Below, piece after piece: positions 47,301 through 56,420 of a stretch of DNA of 64,000 bases. Source of the stretch: Bostrychus sinensis. Taxonomy: Eukaryota; Chordata; Actinopteri; Gobiiformes; Eleotridae. A model generated the notes under the pieces. It saw nothing but the letters and a program-made list of their open reading frames with translations, ran no database searches and had not been told where the DNA came from. The stretch's first letter is position 1; the number at the start of each line of letters is the position of its first letter. The position numbers and the translations under genes were made by a program. Location: the NCBI GenBank assembly GCA_020698575.1, contig CM036241.1:33415416-33479415 (forward strand), read 5' to 3'.

Positions 47301-48941
47301 GTGGGGGACAGTGTGTGATGACTACTGGGACATGGCCGACGCTCAGGTGGTTTGTCGACAAGTTGGATGTGGCAATGCTGTGTCGGCCCCACATTATGCA
47401 CATTTTGGACAGGGCAGGGGTCAAATCTGGATGGATAATATTCATTGTTCAGGAGATGAGTCACATTTAGCAGACTGTTCACATAACGGATTTGGATCCC
47501 ACAACTGTAGACATTATGAAGATGCTGGCGTTGTCTGTGAAGGTAGGTTCCTGCAGTCACAGAGCCATATCTTGGTTTACAATCCTGGATCTAAAATCTC
47601 ACCCCTCCCTGGCCTCTGTCTCACTTCATCTCTTCAGGACAGCACCCTCTTCTGCCGTCTTCTGCTATCGTTTGCTCTCGAGATCAGATGGAAGTGGGTG
47701 TGCGTTTGAACAGCCTGCAGGCAGCTGGTCTGAATGCACAGACCGGTCACCTGTCTATCCCTCAGTGCTCCAACCACAGAGTGAACGGTGATTTTGTGTG
47801 GTACCAAGCACCGCGCCAGTCTGGACTCTGTGGAAACGTGCTAAGGGTGAATTTGATCTCTTTTACCTTTGGCCATTCTGTATAATGACTATGACTATTG
47901 TGTACTCTAATGTTACATAATCTGAATATATTATATGATGTGTCTGTTCCTTTCAGACCAATGCGACCCATGCTGTCTATTACAACGCATTGTTCCTGTA
48001 TCCTCAAAGCACTGCTTCCTTTGCACAGCCTGAGATTATTCCCTTCTCTTGTGCCTACCCCATGACAACCAACTCCACACTCAGCACTGTGCCAAGACTT
48101 TTACTGTGAGTACTTCTCTACTTTCACTAATAGTAAGAAAAGGAGGAATAGGCATTTATACATCATCTGTTGTGTCCTGTACAGGAATAATGGAGGTCTT
48201 TCAGGACGGGGCACTCAGCCAACAGCCTCCATGAACCTGTACCGTGACTCAGGTTTTGCTCAGAGATATCCAGGGGGGGCAATCACTTTGACAGTGGGCT
48301 CTGCTCTTTATGTGGGAGTGTCTGTGGATGAGACAGATCCCAGCTTCAGACTGGTTTTGGACAACTGTTACACCTCTCACTCCTCCAACCCCGAGGACCC
48401 CACCCGCTACTATCTCATCAGATCTAGGTAGATTTTACACTTTGTGGAATTGAATGTTGCAAATGAATACAGTTACACTACACGTAAATACTTGCAGGTG
48501 TCCCATGGACCGTCGGCATGTGTCAGTGATTGAGAGTGGCCGCTCTTTGCGAGCTCGCTTCTCTGCCCTGGTCTTCCCAGTAGAGGGCAACAGCCCATAT
48601 GTGTATCTTCACTGCAGATTGAGCTTGTGTGACAGGAGGCTCAACAACTGTGTACCTGTAAGCACCACACTCATCTACTCATAGTAGTCGCTGTAGTAGT
48701 AATAGTAATTAAATATACTGTTGTGTGTCTCTTCATAGTATTGTGCAGGGAGGGCCAAACGGTCACTTCACAACAGTGCTCAGCTAGGTCAGCTTAATCC
48801 TCTCACCGTTGGACCAATTTTCCGTGAGTGTACACCTTAAAAAATATGAATTATGTTGGTAAGAATGTAGTGATAATACTATATTATGCTTATCTTTTTT
48901 AAGGGAGAAGTAAGAAAACATCCCAAAAGAGTCTCCAATAG
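41304..48941 (+). CDS. dmbt1-like: DMBT1-like secreted SRCR/ZP protein (14 coding exons)
   Basis: Secreted scavenger receptor of the DMBT1/hensin type, which in vertebrates binds bacteria and mucosal ligands. Coding exons: 41330-41381, 41499-41813, 44399-45244, 45580-45882, 46174-46212, 46421-46723, 47005-47043, 47240-47542, 47638-47846, 47957-48105, 48185-48427, 48498-48657, 48739-48823, 48904-48941. Together they make 3084 nt, or 1027 aa plus stop, with every junction GT-AG and in phase. Order: signal peptide (MKGSLCLLMLMLQ), SRCR1 (~18-122), Thr/Pro stalk (~123-404), SRCR2 (~405-505), SRCR3 (~519-619), SRCR4 (~633-733) and ZP domain (~745-990). A furin-type RAKR site follows, with a short tail and no membrane helix, so it should be soluble. 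SRCR domains have eight Cys (group B). Mammalian DMBT1 also has CUB domains; none were seen. The Thr/Pro exon between SRCR1 and SRCR2 is unusual. Exact orthology is not established. Confidence 0.9.
41330..41381 (+). CDS. dmbt1-like: DMBT1-like exon: signal peptide
   Basis: ATG at 41330 opens MKGSLCLLMLMLQRGWT, a short hydrophobic leader, and ends in phase 1 before GTAAAG. An upstream ATG at 41320 is rejected because its frame hits TAG/TAA within about 22 codons. Confidence 0.8.
41499..41813 (+). CDS. dmbt1-like: DMBT1-like exon: SRCR domain 1
   Basis: A symmetric phase 1-1 exon of 315 nt coding one complete group B SRCR domain: CSGRVEVFHQGQWGTVCDD, DAQVVCREVGCG, DDVQCSGNE, and HNC and VICE near the end. 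Eight cysteines in the usual order. It is the most diverged of the four SRCR domains and is isolated from them by the Thr/Pro exon. Confidence 0.93.
43014..43050. other. Perfect 17-bp hairpin with 3-nt loop
   Basis: AAAAACGGCCTTGAACA, loop CTG, then TGTTCAAGGCCGTTTTT. All 17 pairs match. It lies in the large intron of the DMBT1-like gene. It may be the centre of a decayed palindromic MITE; flanks do not pair further. Confidence 0.9.
43590..44297. repeat. Diverged ~350-bp tandem duplication
   Basis: 43590-43925 and 43951-44297 share the same order of blocks: GCATCAAAACCA, CAAGGCTCT, CCAAGTGAT, AAAAACATGGAAAATATAA, TTAATAAACTTCATATCTAT, GCTGAAGTAGTAGAAAA and AACGGGTCCCTAAGTTAA. They are clearly diverged, so the duplication is old. 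Non-coding. Confidence 0.85.
44399..45244 (+). CDS. dmbt1-like: DMBT1-like exon: Thr/Pro mucin-like repeat
   Basis: The acceptor CCCTTTAG at 44391-44398 follows a poly-T tract. The 846-nt exon stays phase 1-1 and codes about 282 residues almost wholly of Thr and Pro in 9-residue (TTTTPTTTP) and shorter modules. The DNA repeat is about 27 bp with 12- and 15-bp variants and rare Ile or Ser codons. This would be a heavily O-glycosylated stalk. Being in phase and flanked by good splice sites, it is a real exon rather than an intronic minisatellite. The antisense frames are open only because of the repeat. Length is likely polymorphic and prone to assembly error. Confidence 0.85.
45245..45579 (+). 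other. Intron 3 of the DMBT1-like gene
   Basis: A 335-bp AT-rich intron between the Thr/Pro exon and SRCR2. It starts GTAAGC and ends TACTTAG. Nothing else is recognised. Confidence 0.7.
45580..45882 (+). CDS. dmbt1-like: DMBT1-like exon: SRCR domain 2
   Basis: 303 nt, phase 1-1. Opens VRLVDGNSTCSGRVEIFY, then GQWGTVCDDYWN, DAQVVCRQVGCG, DDVHCSGNESHLTDC, HNC and VVCE. All eight group B cysteines are present. Very similar to SRCR3 and SRCR4, including flanking intron sequence. Confidence 0.93.
46174..46212 (+). CDS. dmbt1-like: DMBT1-like linker exon a (13 aa)
   Basis: A 39-nt exon between AAACTAG and GTGAAC, phase 1-1, coding PLPQTTMAPTLP. A Thr/Pro interdomain linker. Duplicated at 47005. 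Confidence 0.75.
46421..46723 (+). CDS. dmbt1-like: DMBT1-like exon: SRCR domain 3
   Basis: 303 nt, phase 1-1, eight cysteines; VRLVDGNSTCSGRVEVFY, DAQVVCRQVGCGNAVSA, DNVHCSGNELHFTDC. Nearly the same DNA sequence as SRCR2 and SRCR4, indicating recent duplication or gene conversion. Confidence 0.93.
47005..47043 (+). CDS. dmbt1-like: DMBT1-like linker exon b (13 aa)
   Basis: Differs from linker a at its end (ACTATTCCAG against ACTCTTCCAG); codes PLPQTTMAPTIP. The flanking introns match those around linker a. Confidence 0.75.
47240..47542 (+). CDS. dmbt1-like: DMBT1-like exon: SRCR domain 4
   Basis: 303 nt, phase 1-1; eight cysteines; ends HNCRHYEDAGVVCE. The following intron is only 95 bp and lacks a linker exon; the ZP exons follow directly. 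Confidence 0.93.
47638..48823 (+). CDS. dmbt1-like: DMBT1-like ZP-domain exons (five exons)
   Basis: Exons 47638-47846, 47957-48105, 48185-48427, 48498-48657 and 48739-48823. The ZP-N half has cysteines in IVCS, PQCSN, GLCGN and FSCAY, with NATHAVYYNALFLYP. The ZP-C half has DNCYTSHS, SRCPMDRRHV, YLHCRLSLCDRRLNNC and YCAGRAKRS. The ten-cysteine layout and the RAKR cleavage site match ZP proteins of the DMBT1/uromodulin group, which polymerise into filaments after cleavage. LNPLTVGPIF may be the external hydrophobic patch. Confidence 0.9.
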
Positions 48942-48977
48942 AAGAAATATTTATTTACATTATGGATGATGAATAAA
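48904..48977 (+). other. dmbt1-like: Last exon and poly(A) signal of the DMBT1-like gene
   Basis: Acceptor CTTTTTTAAG, then a basic tail RRSKKTSQKSLQ and TAG at 48939-48941. AATAAA at 48972-48977. No transmembrane or GPI-like hydrophobic tail is encoded, so the product should be secreted. An alternative downstream exon with a membrane anchor cannot be excluded but was not seen. Confidence 0.7.
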
Positions 48978-48989
48978 CAATTGTTGGCC

Positions 48990-49379
48990 ACTAACTTTTG
49001 TGTAGCTAATTTTGGTGATATGCAGTAAAACTGTCAACAAAAAGCCTAGTTAGGATTTACCAGTGTAATATGATGTCACATGCTGTTTTGTACTTAATCA
49101 AACATGTAAAGATTTATTGTCTAATAATTTTATAACATGAGAGTATATATAATTTACTTTAAATCATGTTTTCTATCAAGCGTGATGCAGCGTTTATAAT
49201 GTTGAGATGAGGTACAGTATGATGTAAAATATGCATTGAAATCAAATAAGTATAAACATCTGTTTTTTCTTTTTTAAATTTTATTTAGCAGAATATCATA
49301 AACATTTAACAAACATAACATTCTGCATAAATGTAATAAACAACACATAACCAAACAGAAAAAAAGCTGTAATAATTGG
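48990..49379. other. AT-rich intergenic stretch
   Basis: No gene. It separates the DMBT1-like poly(A) signal from the transposon inverted repeat starting at about 49380. Confidence 0.6.
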
Positions 49380-49700
49380 TCCGTGTACGTCGCGGCCATT
49401 CAATTTCCATTATGAAATCAAAAAACAGAAAACAAAAAACGACTCATATTTTGTTTTTCGTTTCACATTTGGTAAACAAAAATGGAAAAACGGCCCGTAT
49501 TCCATTATTCGTCTTTTAATCTAAATAGTGAGAATGGGAAACGACTCTTACACGGATTACACTTACAGTGCTCTTGATTGAAAATTAGAAATGAATAAAA
49601 CGGGTCCGTTTTTTATTCCCTGACTTTTCGACATGTATTTTTTCATGACCCGGAAGATCATCCACACTCCCGCCCAGTAGATGGCGGCAATTTACAATTT

Positions 49701-50096
49701 CATTCATTCATTCATTTTCTACCGCTTATTCCCGTTAGGGGTCGCGGGTGACTGGAGCCTATCCCAGTAACTTTGGGCCGAAGGCGGGGTACACCCTGGA
49801 CAGGGGCCAGCTTGTCGCAGGGCTGACACAGAGACGAACACAGACAGACAACCATTCACTCTCACATTCATTCACTAGGGTCAATTTAGAGTCACCAATT
49901 CACCTAACACATGCATGTCTTTGGACGGTGGGAGGAAGCCGGAGAACCCGGAGAGAACCCACGGTAACACGGAGAGGACATGCAGACTCCACCCAGAGAG
50001 TTCGTGTGATGGTGTGTATTGGTCCGCCCGGGGCTCGAACCCACGACCTCCTTGCTGGGAGGCGAGAACGCTAACCGCTCTGCCACCGTGCACCCC
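49701..50096 (-). mobile_element. Full-length tRNA-derived SINE with 13-bp target duplication
   Basis: CAATTTACAATTT stands at 49688-49700 and again at 50097-50109, an exact 13-bp target duplication. On the minus strand it begins GTGCACGGTGGCAGAGCGGT, with a B-box-like GGGTTCGAGCC, and ends in a (GAAT)n tail. Body and tail match the fragment at 5039-5115. This fish SINE family has a tRNA-like head and a conserved TAAATTGACCCTAGTGAATG body segment. Confidence 0.92.
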
Positions 50097-50131
50097 CAAT
50101 TTACAATTTGTTAGGTGCCAACCCTAGTGCT

Positions 50132-53100
50132 CAGTGCTCAGAATTGAGGAGCCATTGGTCCACACAGGTCCAACCCCCACAAGAGACACAACAGGTTGCA
50201 AACACTGGCCTTTCCATTACACCTGTAAGAAATCAAACAACAGAGACTTACCAATGGTAAAACAGTAATGGTAAATTTGTACTGTAGATTGCCTTTGCAC
50301 CCTCTTGTTTATAACAACTTAAGAAAAGCACTGAAGCACTCTAAGTTGAATGCATCGACAGTTTAATGGATTATACTGAAAAATCATTCCTTTGCAAACT
50401 AGGCATGCCAGCCCATCCTTTGCTGGCTGCAGGCCAGCACTGGTCAGCGCTGTAGAAGTGGTGGTTCTGATCACATCAGACAGATGGGTTATGTTTTCTT
50501 TTAGTTGCTCCATTGATTCCCGAACTGTATTGTCATCAAACCTACGACTTAAAAAAAAAAAAAGATTGAGGGCTAAAGAATATCTGCTAAAAAATCAACT
50601 AAGGAATATTTTAATTTCATATTACATTACCTAGTTCTTGATCTCCGTCCTGTTTGGAACTCCTGAAAATCCTCATCATTTAAGGCATAGATCTTTCTGG
50701 AGTTTTGTTTCCAGTAATGAGAGGCTAAAAAAGGTTTACAGTTTACTGATCCAATATCAATCCTTCTTAAAAAAAAAGAAACTTATCGCACTTACTCCTT
50801 GTGCCTTCTGAGTCAACTCTCTCATTCCCCTGTGAACCAATGAGGATGACTGGATCTGCACTGCTCAGGGCATCTTTTACTTTGGATGAGATGCCTTCTG
50901 CAGAAGCCTCTCCCTCTGTAAATCTAATGATGACAACTACTTCTGCAAAGTGTACTGACCTAAGGATAAAACAGACATTCTTATATTAAAATCATTGACA
51001 TTTAACCAACAAAAGCCAACTTTTGATATGATTAACAGATGTATGTTTACACTGTTTAAATATAATGACTTTGTGCAAACTTTATTAAAATAATGGAATA
51101 ATCTGTGCTCTATAGGTGCAGACCTTGTGTGTGAAAACATTACTCATTTGATGTGAAATTTTTTTTTAGAAAATCAAGCATTTTATTAAAAATTTAAGCA
51201 CTTTTAAAACCATAAAAACGCACCATTAAAATTCAAGCATTTTTCAGGATTTGAACCATATGAACCTTGTAAATAAATACAGTACAATACACAAAATCGT
51301 TGTTACACTAGTAGCCTCACCTTTGAAAGGTTCTGCCATAAGATGCAGCAGTCCGTGGAGGTAGGGACTGGCCAGCTGATGGAGAGGAGGAGGAGGTGGA
51401 GGAAGAGGAGGAGGTTGATCGCTGGACGAGGAGAAGGAGTTGCAGCAGGGCTATTCTCCTGGTCTCCATGCACTTCACAGTGTGAACGGTTTACAAGGTT
51501 TACTACTGAGAAATAGCCAGTGCCCTCAAGAAAGATTGCCATGTTGTTATCATCTGTGAGGTACAGAGACTCGCCACTGACCTTTAGTTAAACAAAACCA
51601 AAGATAATGAGTATTGTAGTAGTAAGTACATCTTAAACACAGAAAATGTAATTGTTTAGCTTTAAAGTACATATACAAGTACACATTTTACATTTTGCAC
51701 ATATTAAAAAGGATGGATGGAAATTATGCTGTCCTTTAGCGACCTCTAGTGAAGCTAAATTTTTATAGCTGTTTGTCTTTTTTCTTTTTATTATTTTATA
51801 AATTGTATTATTTTAAGTATTAAAAAACATGTACACATCTGATGTAATTGCAAAGCTAACTACGTTATTCTTGTGAGTGATACGCATTCTGCTAAAGTTA
51901 GCAAAATTTACGAATTACACAGTAAAATTACTAATAAATTACCGTACCTGAAAAATCCTTCCAATTTTAGCGACAGTCATGTCGTCGTTCCTAACGGACA
52001 GTCTTTTTCCACCTCTAAAGAGAATGTAACTCTCCATGACATATAATAAAATGATAATCAAAACAAGGGGCATGCGCGTGCTGGAGGACCAAGGGACTAC
52101 AATTCGGGACTACAATTCTTTTTCCTGTCTTTTGGCGACAACAAACTACTTCCGAGTCACGAAAAAAAATACATGTGGAAAAGTTAGGGAATAAAAACCG
52201 ATCCGTTTTATTAACTTCTAATTTTCATTCAAGCGCACTGTAAGTGTAATCCGTGTAAGAGTCGTTTCCCATTCTCACTATTTAGGTTAAAAGACAAAGA
52301 ACGGAATACGGGCCGTTTTTCCATTTTTGTTTACCAAATGTGAAACGAAAAACAAAATATGAGTCGTTTTTTGTTTTCTGTTTTTTTTTTATTTCATAAT
52401 GGAAATTTCCATTCCGTTCTTTGTCTTTTAACCTAAATAGTGAGAATGGGAAACGACTCTTACACGGATTACACTCACAGTGCTCTTGAATGAAAATTTG
52501 AAGTTAATAAAACGGGTCGGTTTTTATTCCCTAACTTTTCCACATGGATTTTTTTTTTGTGACTCAGAAGTAGTTTGTTGTCGCCAAAAGACAGGAGGGA
52601 AAAAAATTGTAGTCCCATGGTCCTCCAGCGCGCGCATGCCCCTTTTTTTGATTATTATTGTATTAAATGTCATGGAGAGTTACATTCTCTCTGGAAAAAG
52701 ACATGACTGTCGCTAAAATTGGAAGGATTTTTCAGGTACGGTAATTTATTAGTAATTTTACTGTGTTATTCGTAAATTTTTGCTAAATTTAGCAGAATGC
52801 GTATCACTCACAAGAATAACGTAGTTAGCTTTGCAATTACATCAAATGTGTACATGTTTTTAATACTTAAAATAATACAATTTATAAAATAATAAAAAAA
52901 AAAAAAGACAAACAGCTATACAAATTTAGCTTCACTAGAGGTCGCTAAAGGACAGCATAATTTCCATCCATCCTTTTTAATGTGTGCAAACTGTAAAATG
53001 TGTACTTGTATATGTACTTTAAAGCTAAACAATTACATTTTCTGTGTTTAAGATGTACTTACTACTACAATACTGATTATCTTTGGTTTTGTTTAACTAA

Positions 53101-54532
53101 AGGTCAGTGGCGAGTCTCTGTACCTCACAGATGATAACAACATGGCAATCTTTCCTGAGGGCACTGGCTATTTCTCAGTAGTAAACCTTGTAAACCGTTC
53201 ACACTGTGAAGTGCATGGAGAGCAGGAGAATAGCCCTGCCACAACTCCTTCTCCTAGTCCAGCGATCAACCTCCTCCTCTTCCTCCACCTCCTCCTCCTC
53301 TCCATCAGCTGGCCTGTCCCTACCTCCACAGACTGCTGCATCTCATGGCAGAACCTTTCAAAGGTGAGGCTGTAGTGTAACAACGATTTTGTGTATTGTA
53401 CTGTATTTATTTACAAGGTTCATATGGTTCAAATCCTGAAAAATGCTTGAATTTTAATGGTGCGTTTTTATGGTTTTAAAAGTGCTTAAATTTTTAATAA
53501 AATGCTTGATTTTCTAAAAAAAAAATTCACATCAAATGAGTAATGTTTTCACACACAAGGTCTGCACCTATAGAGCACAGATTATTCCATTATTTTAACA
53601 AAGTTTGCACAAAGTCATTATATTTAAACAGTGTAAACATACATCAGTTAATCATATCAAAAGTTGGCTTTTGTTGGTGAAATGTCAATGAGTTTAATAG
53701 AAGAATGTCTGTTTTATCCTTAGGTCAGTACACTTTGCAGAAGTAGTTGGCAGCCGTCTCCCAACATGGCGTACAGTTATCATTAGATTTACAGAGGGAG
53801 AGGCTTCTGCAGAAGGCATCTCATCCAAAGTAAAAGATGCCCTAAGAAGTGCAGATCCAGTCGTCCTCACTGATTCACAGGGGAATGAGAGTTGACTCAG
53901 AAGGCACAAGGAGTAAGTGTGATAAGTTTCTTTTTTTTAAGAAGGATTGATATTGGATCAGTAAACTGTAAACCTTTTTTAGCCTCTCATTACTGGAAAC
54001 AAAACTCCAGAAAGATCTACGCCTTAAATGATGAGGATTTTCAGGAGTTCCAAACAGGACGGAGATCAAGAACTAGGTAATGTAATATGAAATTAAAATA
54101 TTCCTTAGTTGATTTTTTAGCAGATATTCTTTAGCCCTCAATCTTTTTTTTTTTTTAAGTCGTAGGTTTGATGACAATACAGTTCGGGAATCAATGGAGC
54201 AACTAAAAGAAAACATAACCCATCTTCTGATGTGATCAGAACCAAGGATGGGCTGGCATGCCTAGTTTGCAAAGGTATGATTGTTCAGTATAATCCATTA
54301 AACTGCCGATGCATTCAACTTAGAGTGCTTCAGTGCTTTTCTTAAGATGATATAAACAAGAGGGTGCAAAGGCAATCTACAGTACAAATGTACCATTACT
54401 GTTTTACCATTGGTAAGTCTCTGTTGTTTGATTTCTTACAGGTGTAATGGAAAGGCCAGTGTTTGCAACCTGTTGTGTCTCTTGTGGGGGTTGGACCTGT
54501 GTGGACCAATGGCTCCTCAATTCTGAGCACTG
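50132..54532. repeat. Large imperfect palindrome, ~2.15-kb arms
   Basis: Arm 50132-52317 is the reverse complement of arm 52411-54532, with about 93 bp between them. For example, AGGTTCTGCCAT (51328-51339) mirrors ATGGCAGAACCT (53345-53356). Scattered substitutions and indels of a few to about 40 bp separate the arms. It arises from two head-to-head copies of one transposon. Confidence 0.92.
50400..52037 (-). pseudogene. Transposon gene 1, copy A (degenerate)
   Basis: Unknown accessory protein of the element. Exon 1 (52037-51948) is open: MESYILFRGGKRLSVRNDDM and on. Exon 2 (51581-51321) begins VSGESLYLTDDNNMAIF, but its Ser-rich second half (STSSSSSTSSSSPSAG) is in the next frame, implying a 1-nt frameshift. 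Exon 3 (50959-50796) reads RFTEGEASAEGISSKVKDAL; exon 4 is 50724-50631. Exon 5 ends GLACLVCK, but its donor is GAATGA instead of the GTATGA seen in copy B. It is therefore not functional. The C-terminus would be a RING-like Cys cluster. Confidence 0.65.
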
Positions 54533-54553
54533 CCTCAAATGTAGAACATGAAA
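52672..54553 (+). pseudogene. Transposon gene 1, copy B (degenerate)
   Basis: Same gene as in copy A. Exon 1 has lost about 25 bp and meets a stop after 14 codons. Exon 2 (53103-53363) carries the same frame break as copy A. Exon 5 (near 54165-54272) lacks about 40 bp present in A. The last exon (about 54442-54553) encodes VMERPVFATCCVSCGGWTC and then WLLNSEHCLKC, which with CLVC upstream forms a RING/zinc-finger-like cysteine pattern. Function unknown. Confidence 0.65.
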
Positions 54554-55396
54554 CTAAGGGACTCTCTGCAGTACTGCAGTTTTTTAAGAGTACAGAACCC
54601 TAAACTTGTATGTTGCATGCCAGCTATTGTTTTGTAGGTTTGAGGTTATAGTTAAGTTTAAACATTGTCCATTGTTCACAGGGCTGCAAAATTAGATTTG
54701 CTATATTTTTTTATTAAACCAAGACTTAGTTTACATAGCACATTTTAAACCTGTCTGTAAGCGTTAACACTTAGAGCAGGGTTTTTTTTTTCCTTTCTGG
54801 AAAGCATATAATAGACTAAAAACTGCAGCCTTTATGATTGCTAATTGCAACCATTAAATTGTGAATTCGATTCAATTGTGTTTATTTTGCAGCCCTGATT
54901 GTTACATTGTAGTACAGAATATATCAATACAGTATGTACTATACTGTAAGGTTAAGGCAGGATAACTGTTGTTTTACTAGAAACAGATGGTGCTCTTAAG
55001 GTAATACTTTCAGGGGTTTAGTTTTTGTTGTGCAACCATTGATTGCCTGATGTGATTTATAATAAATCTTTAAATGTTGATATATTTTTTGTGTGCAGAA
55101 GTTTCTCTTCTTTAAGCTCTGGTGGAAATCAAAAAAATAATACACACAAATACTGGAACTAAGATAACAATTAGTTTATTTAACATTTTAAATGCAGATA
55201 TGTTTCTGAAACTAAAATAGGAATTCAGTGTATGCAAGTAATAAAATGCTTATTACACTTATTAGATAGCACATCTTCGAGTGATGTCAATGAGACACTT
55301 AAGTGCATTCTGAAATGGTACAAAATCATTGTTGACTGTACTGTGCAACAGTGCTAAAGGGTATGTTCACACTCACACACTCACTCACTCACACAC
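54554..55396. other. Non-coding interior of transposon copy B
   Basis: AT-rich, with AATAAATCTTTAAATG near 55061 that could be the poly(A) signal of gene 1, and a (CACT/CACA)n microsatellite at about 55366-55405 next to the end of the integrase gene. Confidence 0.6.
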
Positions 55397-56380
55397 TCAC
55401 ACACACCAGGTATTCTGTGGGCATTCCAAGCCTTCAAAACATTTGTGAGGCCAGTTTGAGCCAGGTGACATCCTAAGTTGGATATGCAGTATTTGTTCAC
55501 TGTCATCCAAACAAACTTCCTCCTGGTCACACATCTGTACAAGTGCTGTCTTCAGGGGGAAATTAACCCTTTGATTCACTTTGGACCACATTCTTTCAAT
55601 TACATGATTCTGTAAATATAACAATATTACTGGACAGTTAAAACTGAAAAATTAATGATTTGAAGTTTAGCATTTTACCCGAGTAGATGGTGTTTGGCGG
55701 TATGGCTGCCTTTCCTGGTTGTGTCGGTATGCAGCCAGTTTTTCCTGGATATACAGGGTCAAGAAAAACTCCCTCCCACAGTCAACCCGCACTTGGTCCC
55801 ATAACCCATCAGATATCACAGCTGGCCTGGAGAGATGACGTCAGACAAGAAGAAAACTTAATTGCAAATACAAACTAGGCAAATATACAGGTCTGTGTAT
55901 CTTTAATTCTTACCTGTATACTTCCTCATAAATTATAATATTGTTTTTGATGGGCATGGTGGAATGACCAACAATCTTCTTACTGTACCCATCAATGGCC
56001 ATGACATGGGTCACACCAAACATGACTAATTTCTCATTCTGGTCCATGTGAAGCTTGTGACCCATGTACTGGGCATTGTAAGGTGTGGGATTTAGTTTTT
56101 TTGCACCCTGTAGAAGATTTTTTGAAAAATGAATGACACCTCACTGATATCAATAAATTCTCAGGGTGACCGTACAAAATCCTACCTGCTGCCTGCTGCA
56201 TGGTAAGGCTGAGGAAATATCCGTAAAATGTTCCCCACTCTGCCCTCAGAAGCTTTCACCCCTTTTGATGCAAGGTAGCCTGTCACCATTTTTCTCCCAA
56301 AGGAAGATCCAGTCTGGAGAGAAAAAGGTGTTTATAATGACATAGAGAAGAAGTCACTGATTTAAGCGGGTAAACTCTGT

Positions 56381-56420
<40 letters not shown>

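Larger units (their letters stand above)
49380..52407 (-). mobile_element. DNA transposon copy A (internally deleted, SINE-containing)
   Basis: The outer terminal repeat at about 49380-49675 starts GGTCCGTGTACGTCGCGGCC; its inverted partner is at 52146-52407, where the last ~30 bp are missing. The interior holds a broken first gene on the minus strand. Sequence then jumps from CTCAATTCTGAGCACTG to AGGGTTGGCACCTAACAAAT, which are about 3 kb apart in copy B, so the integrase gene has been deleted. A SINE is inserted near the outer end. Family: DDE-integrase type (IS3EU- or Ginger-like by inference). Confidence 0.75.

Noticed and set aside
49748..50127. ORFs of 60-108 codons on both strands near the transposon end
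   Set aside because: They lie within the SINE body (49701-50096), which is non-coding.
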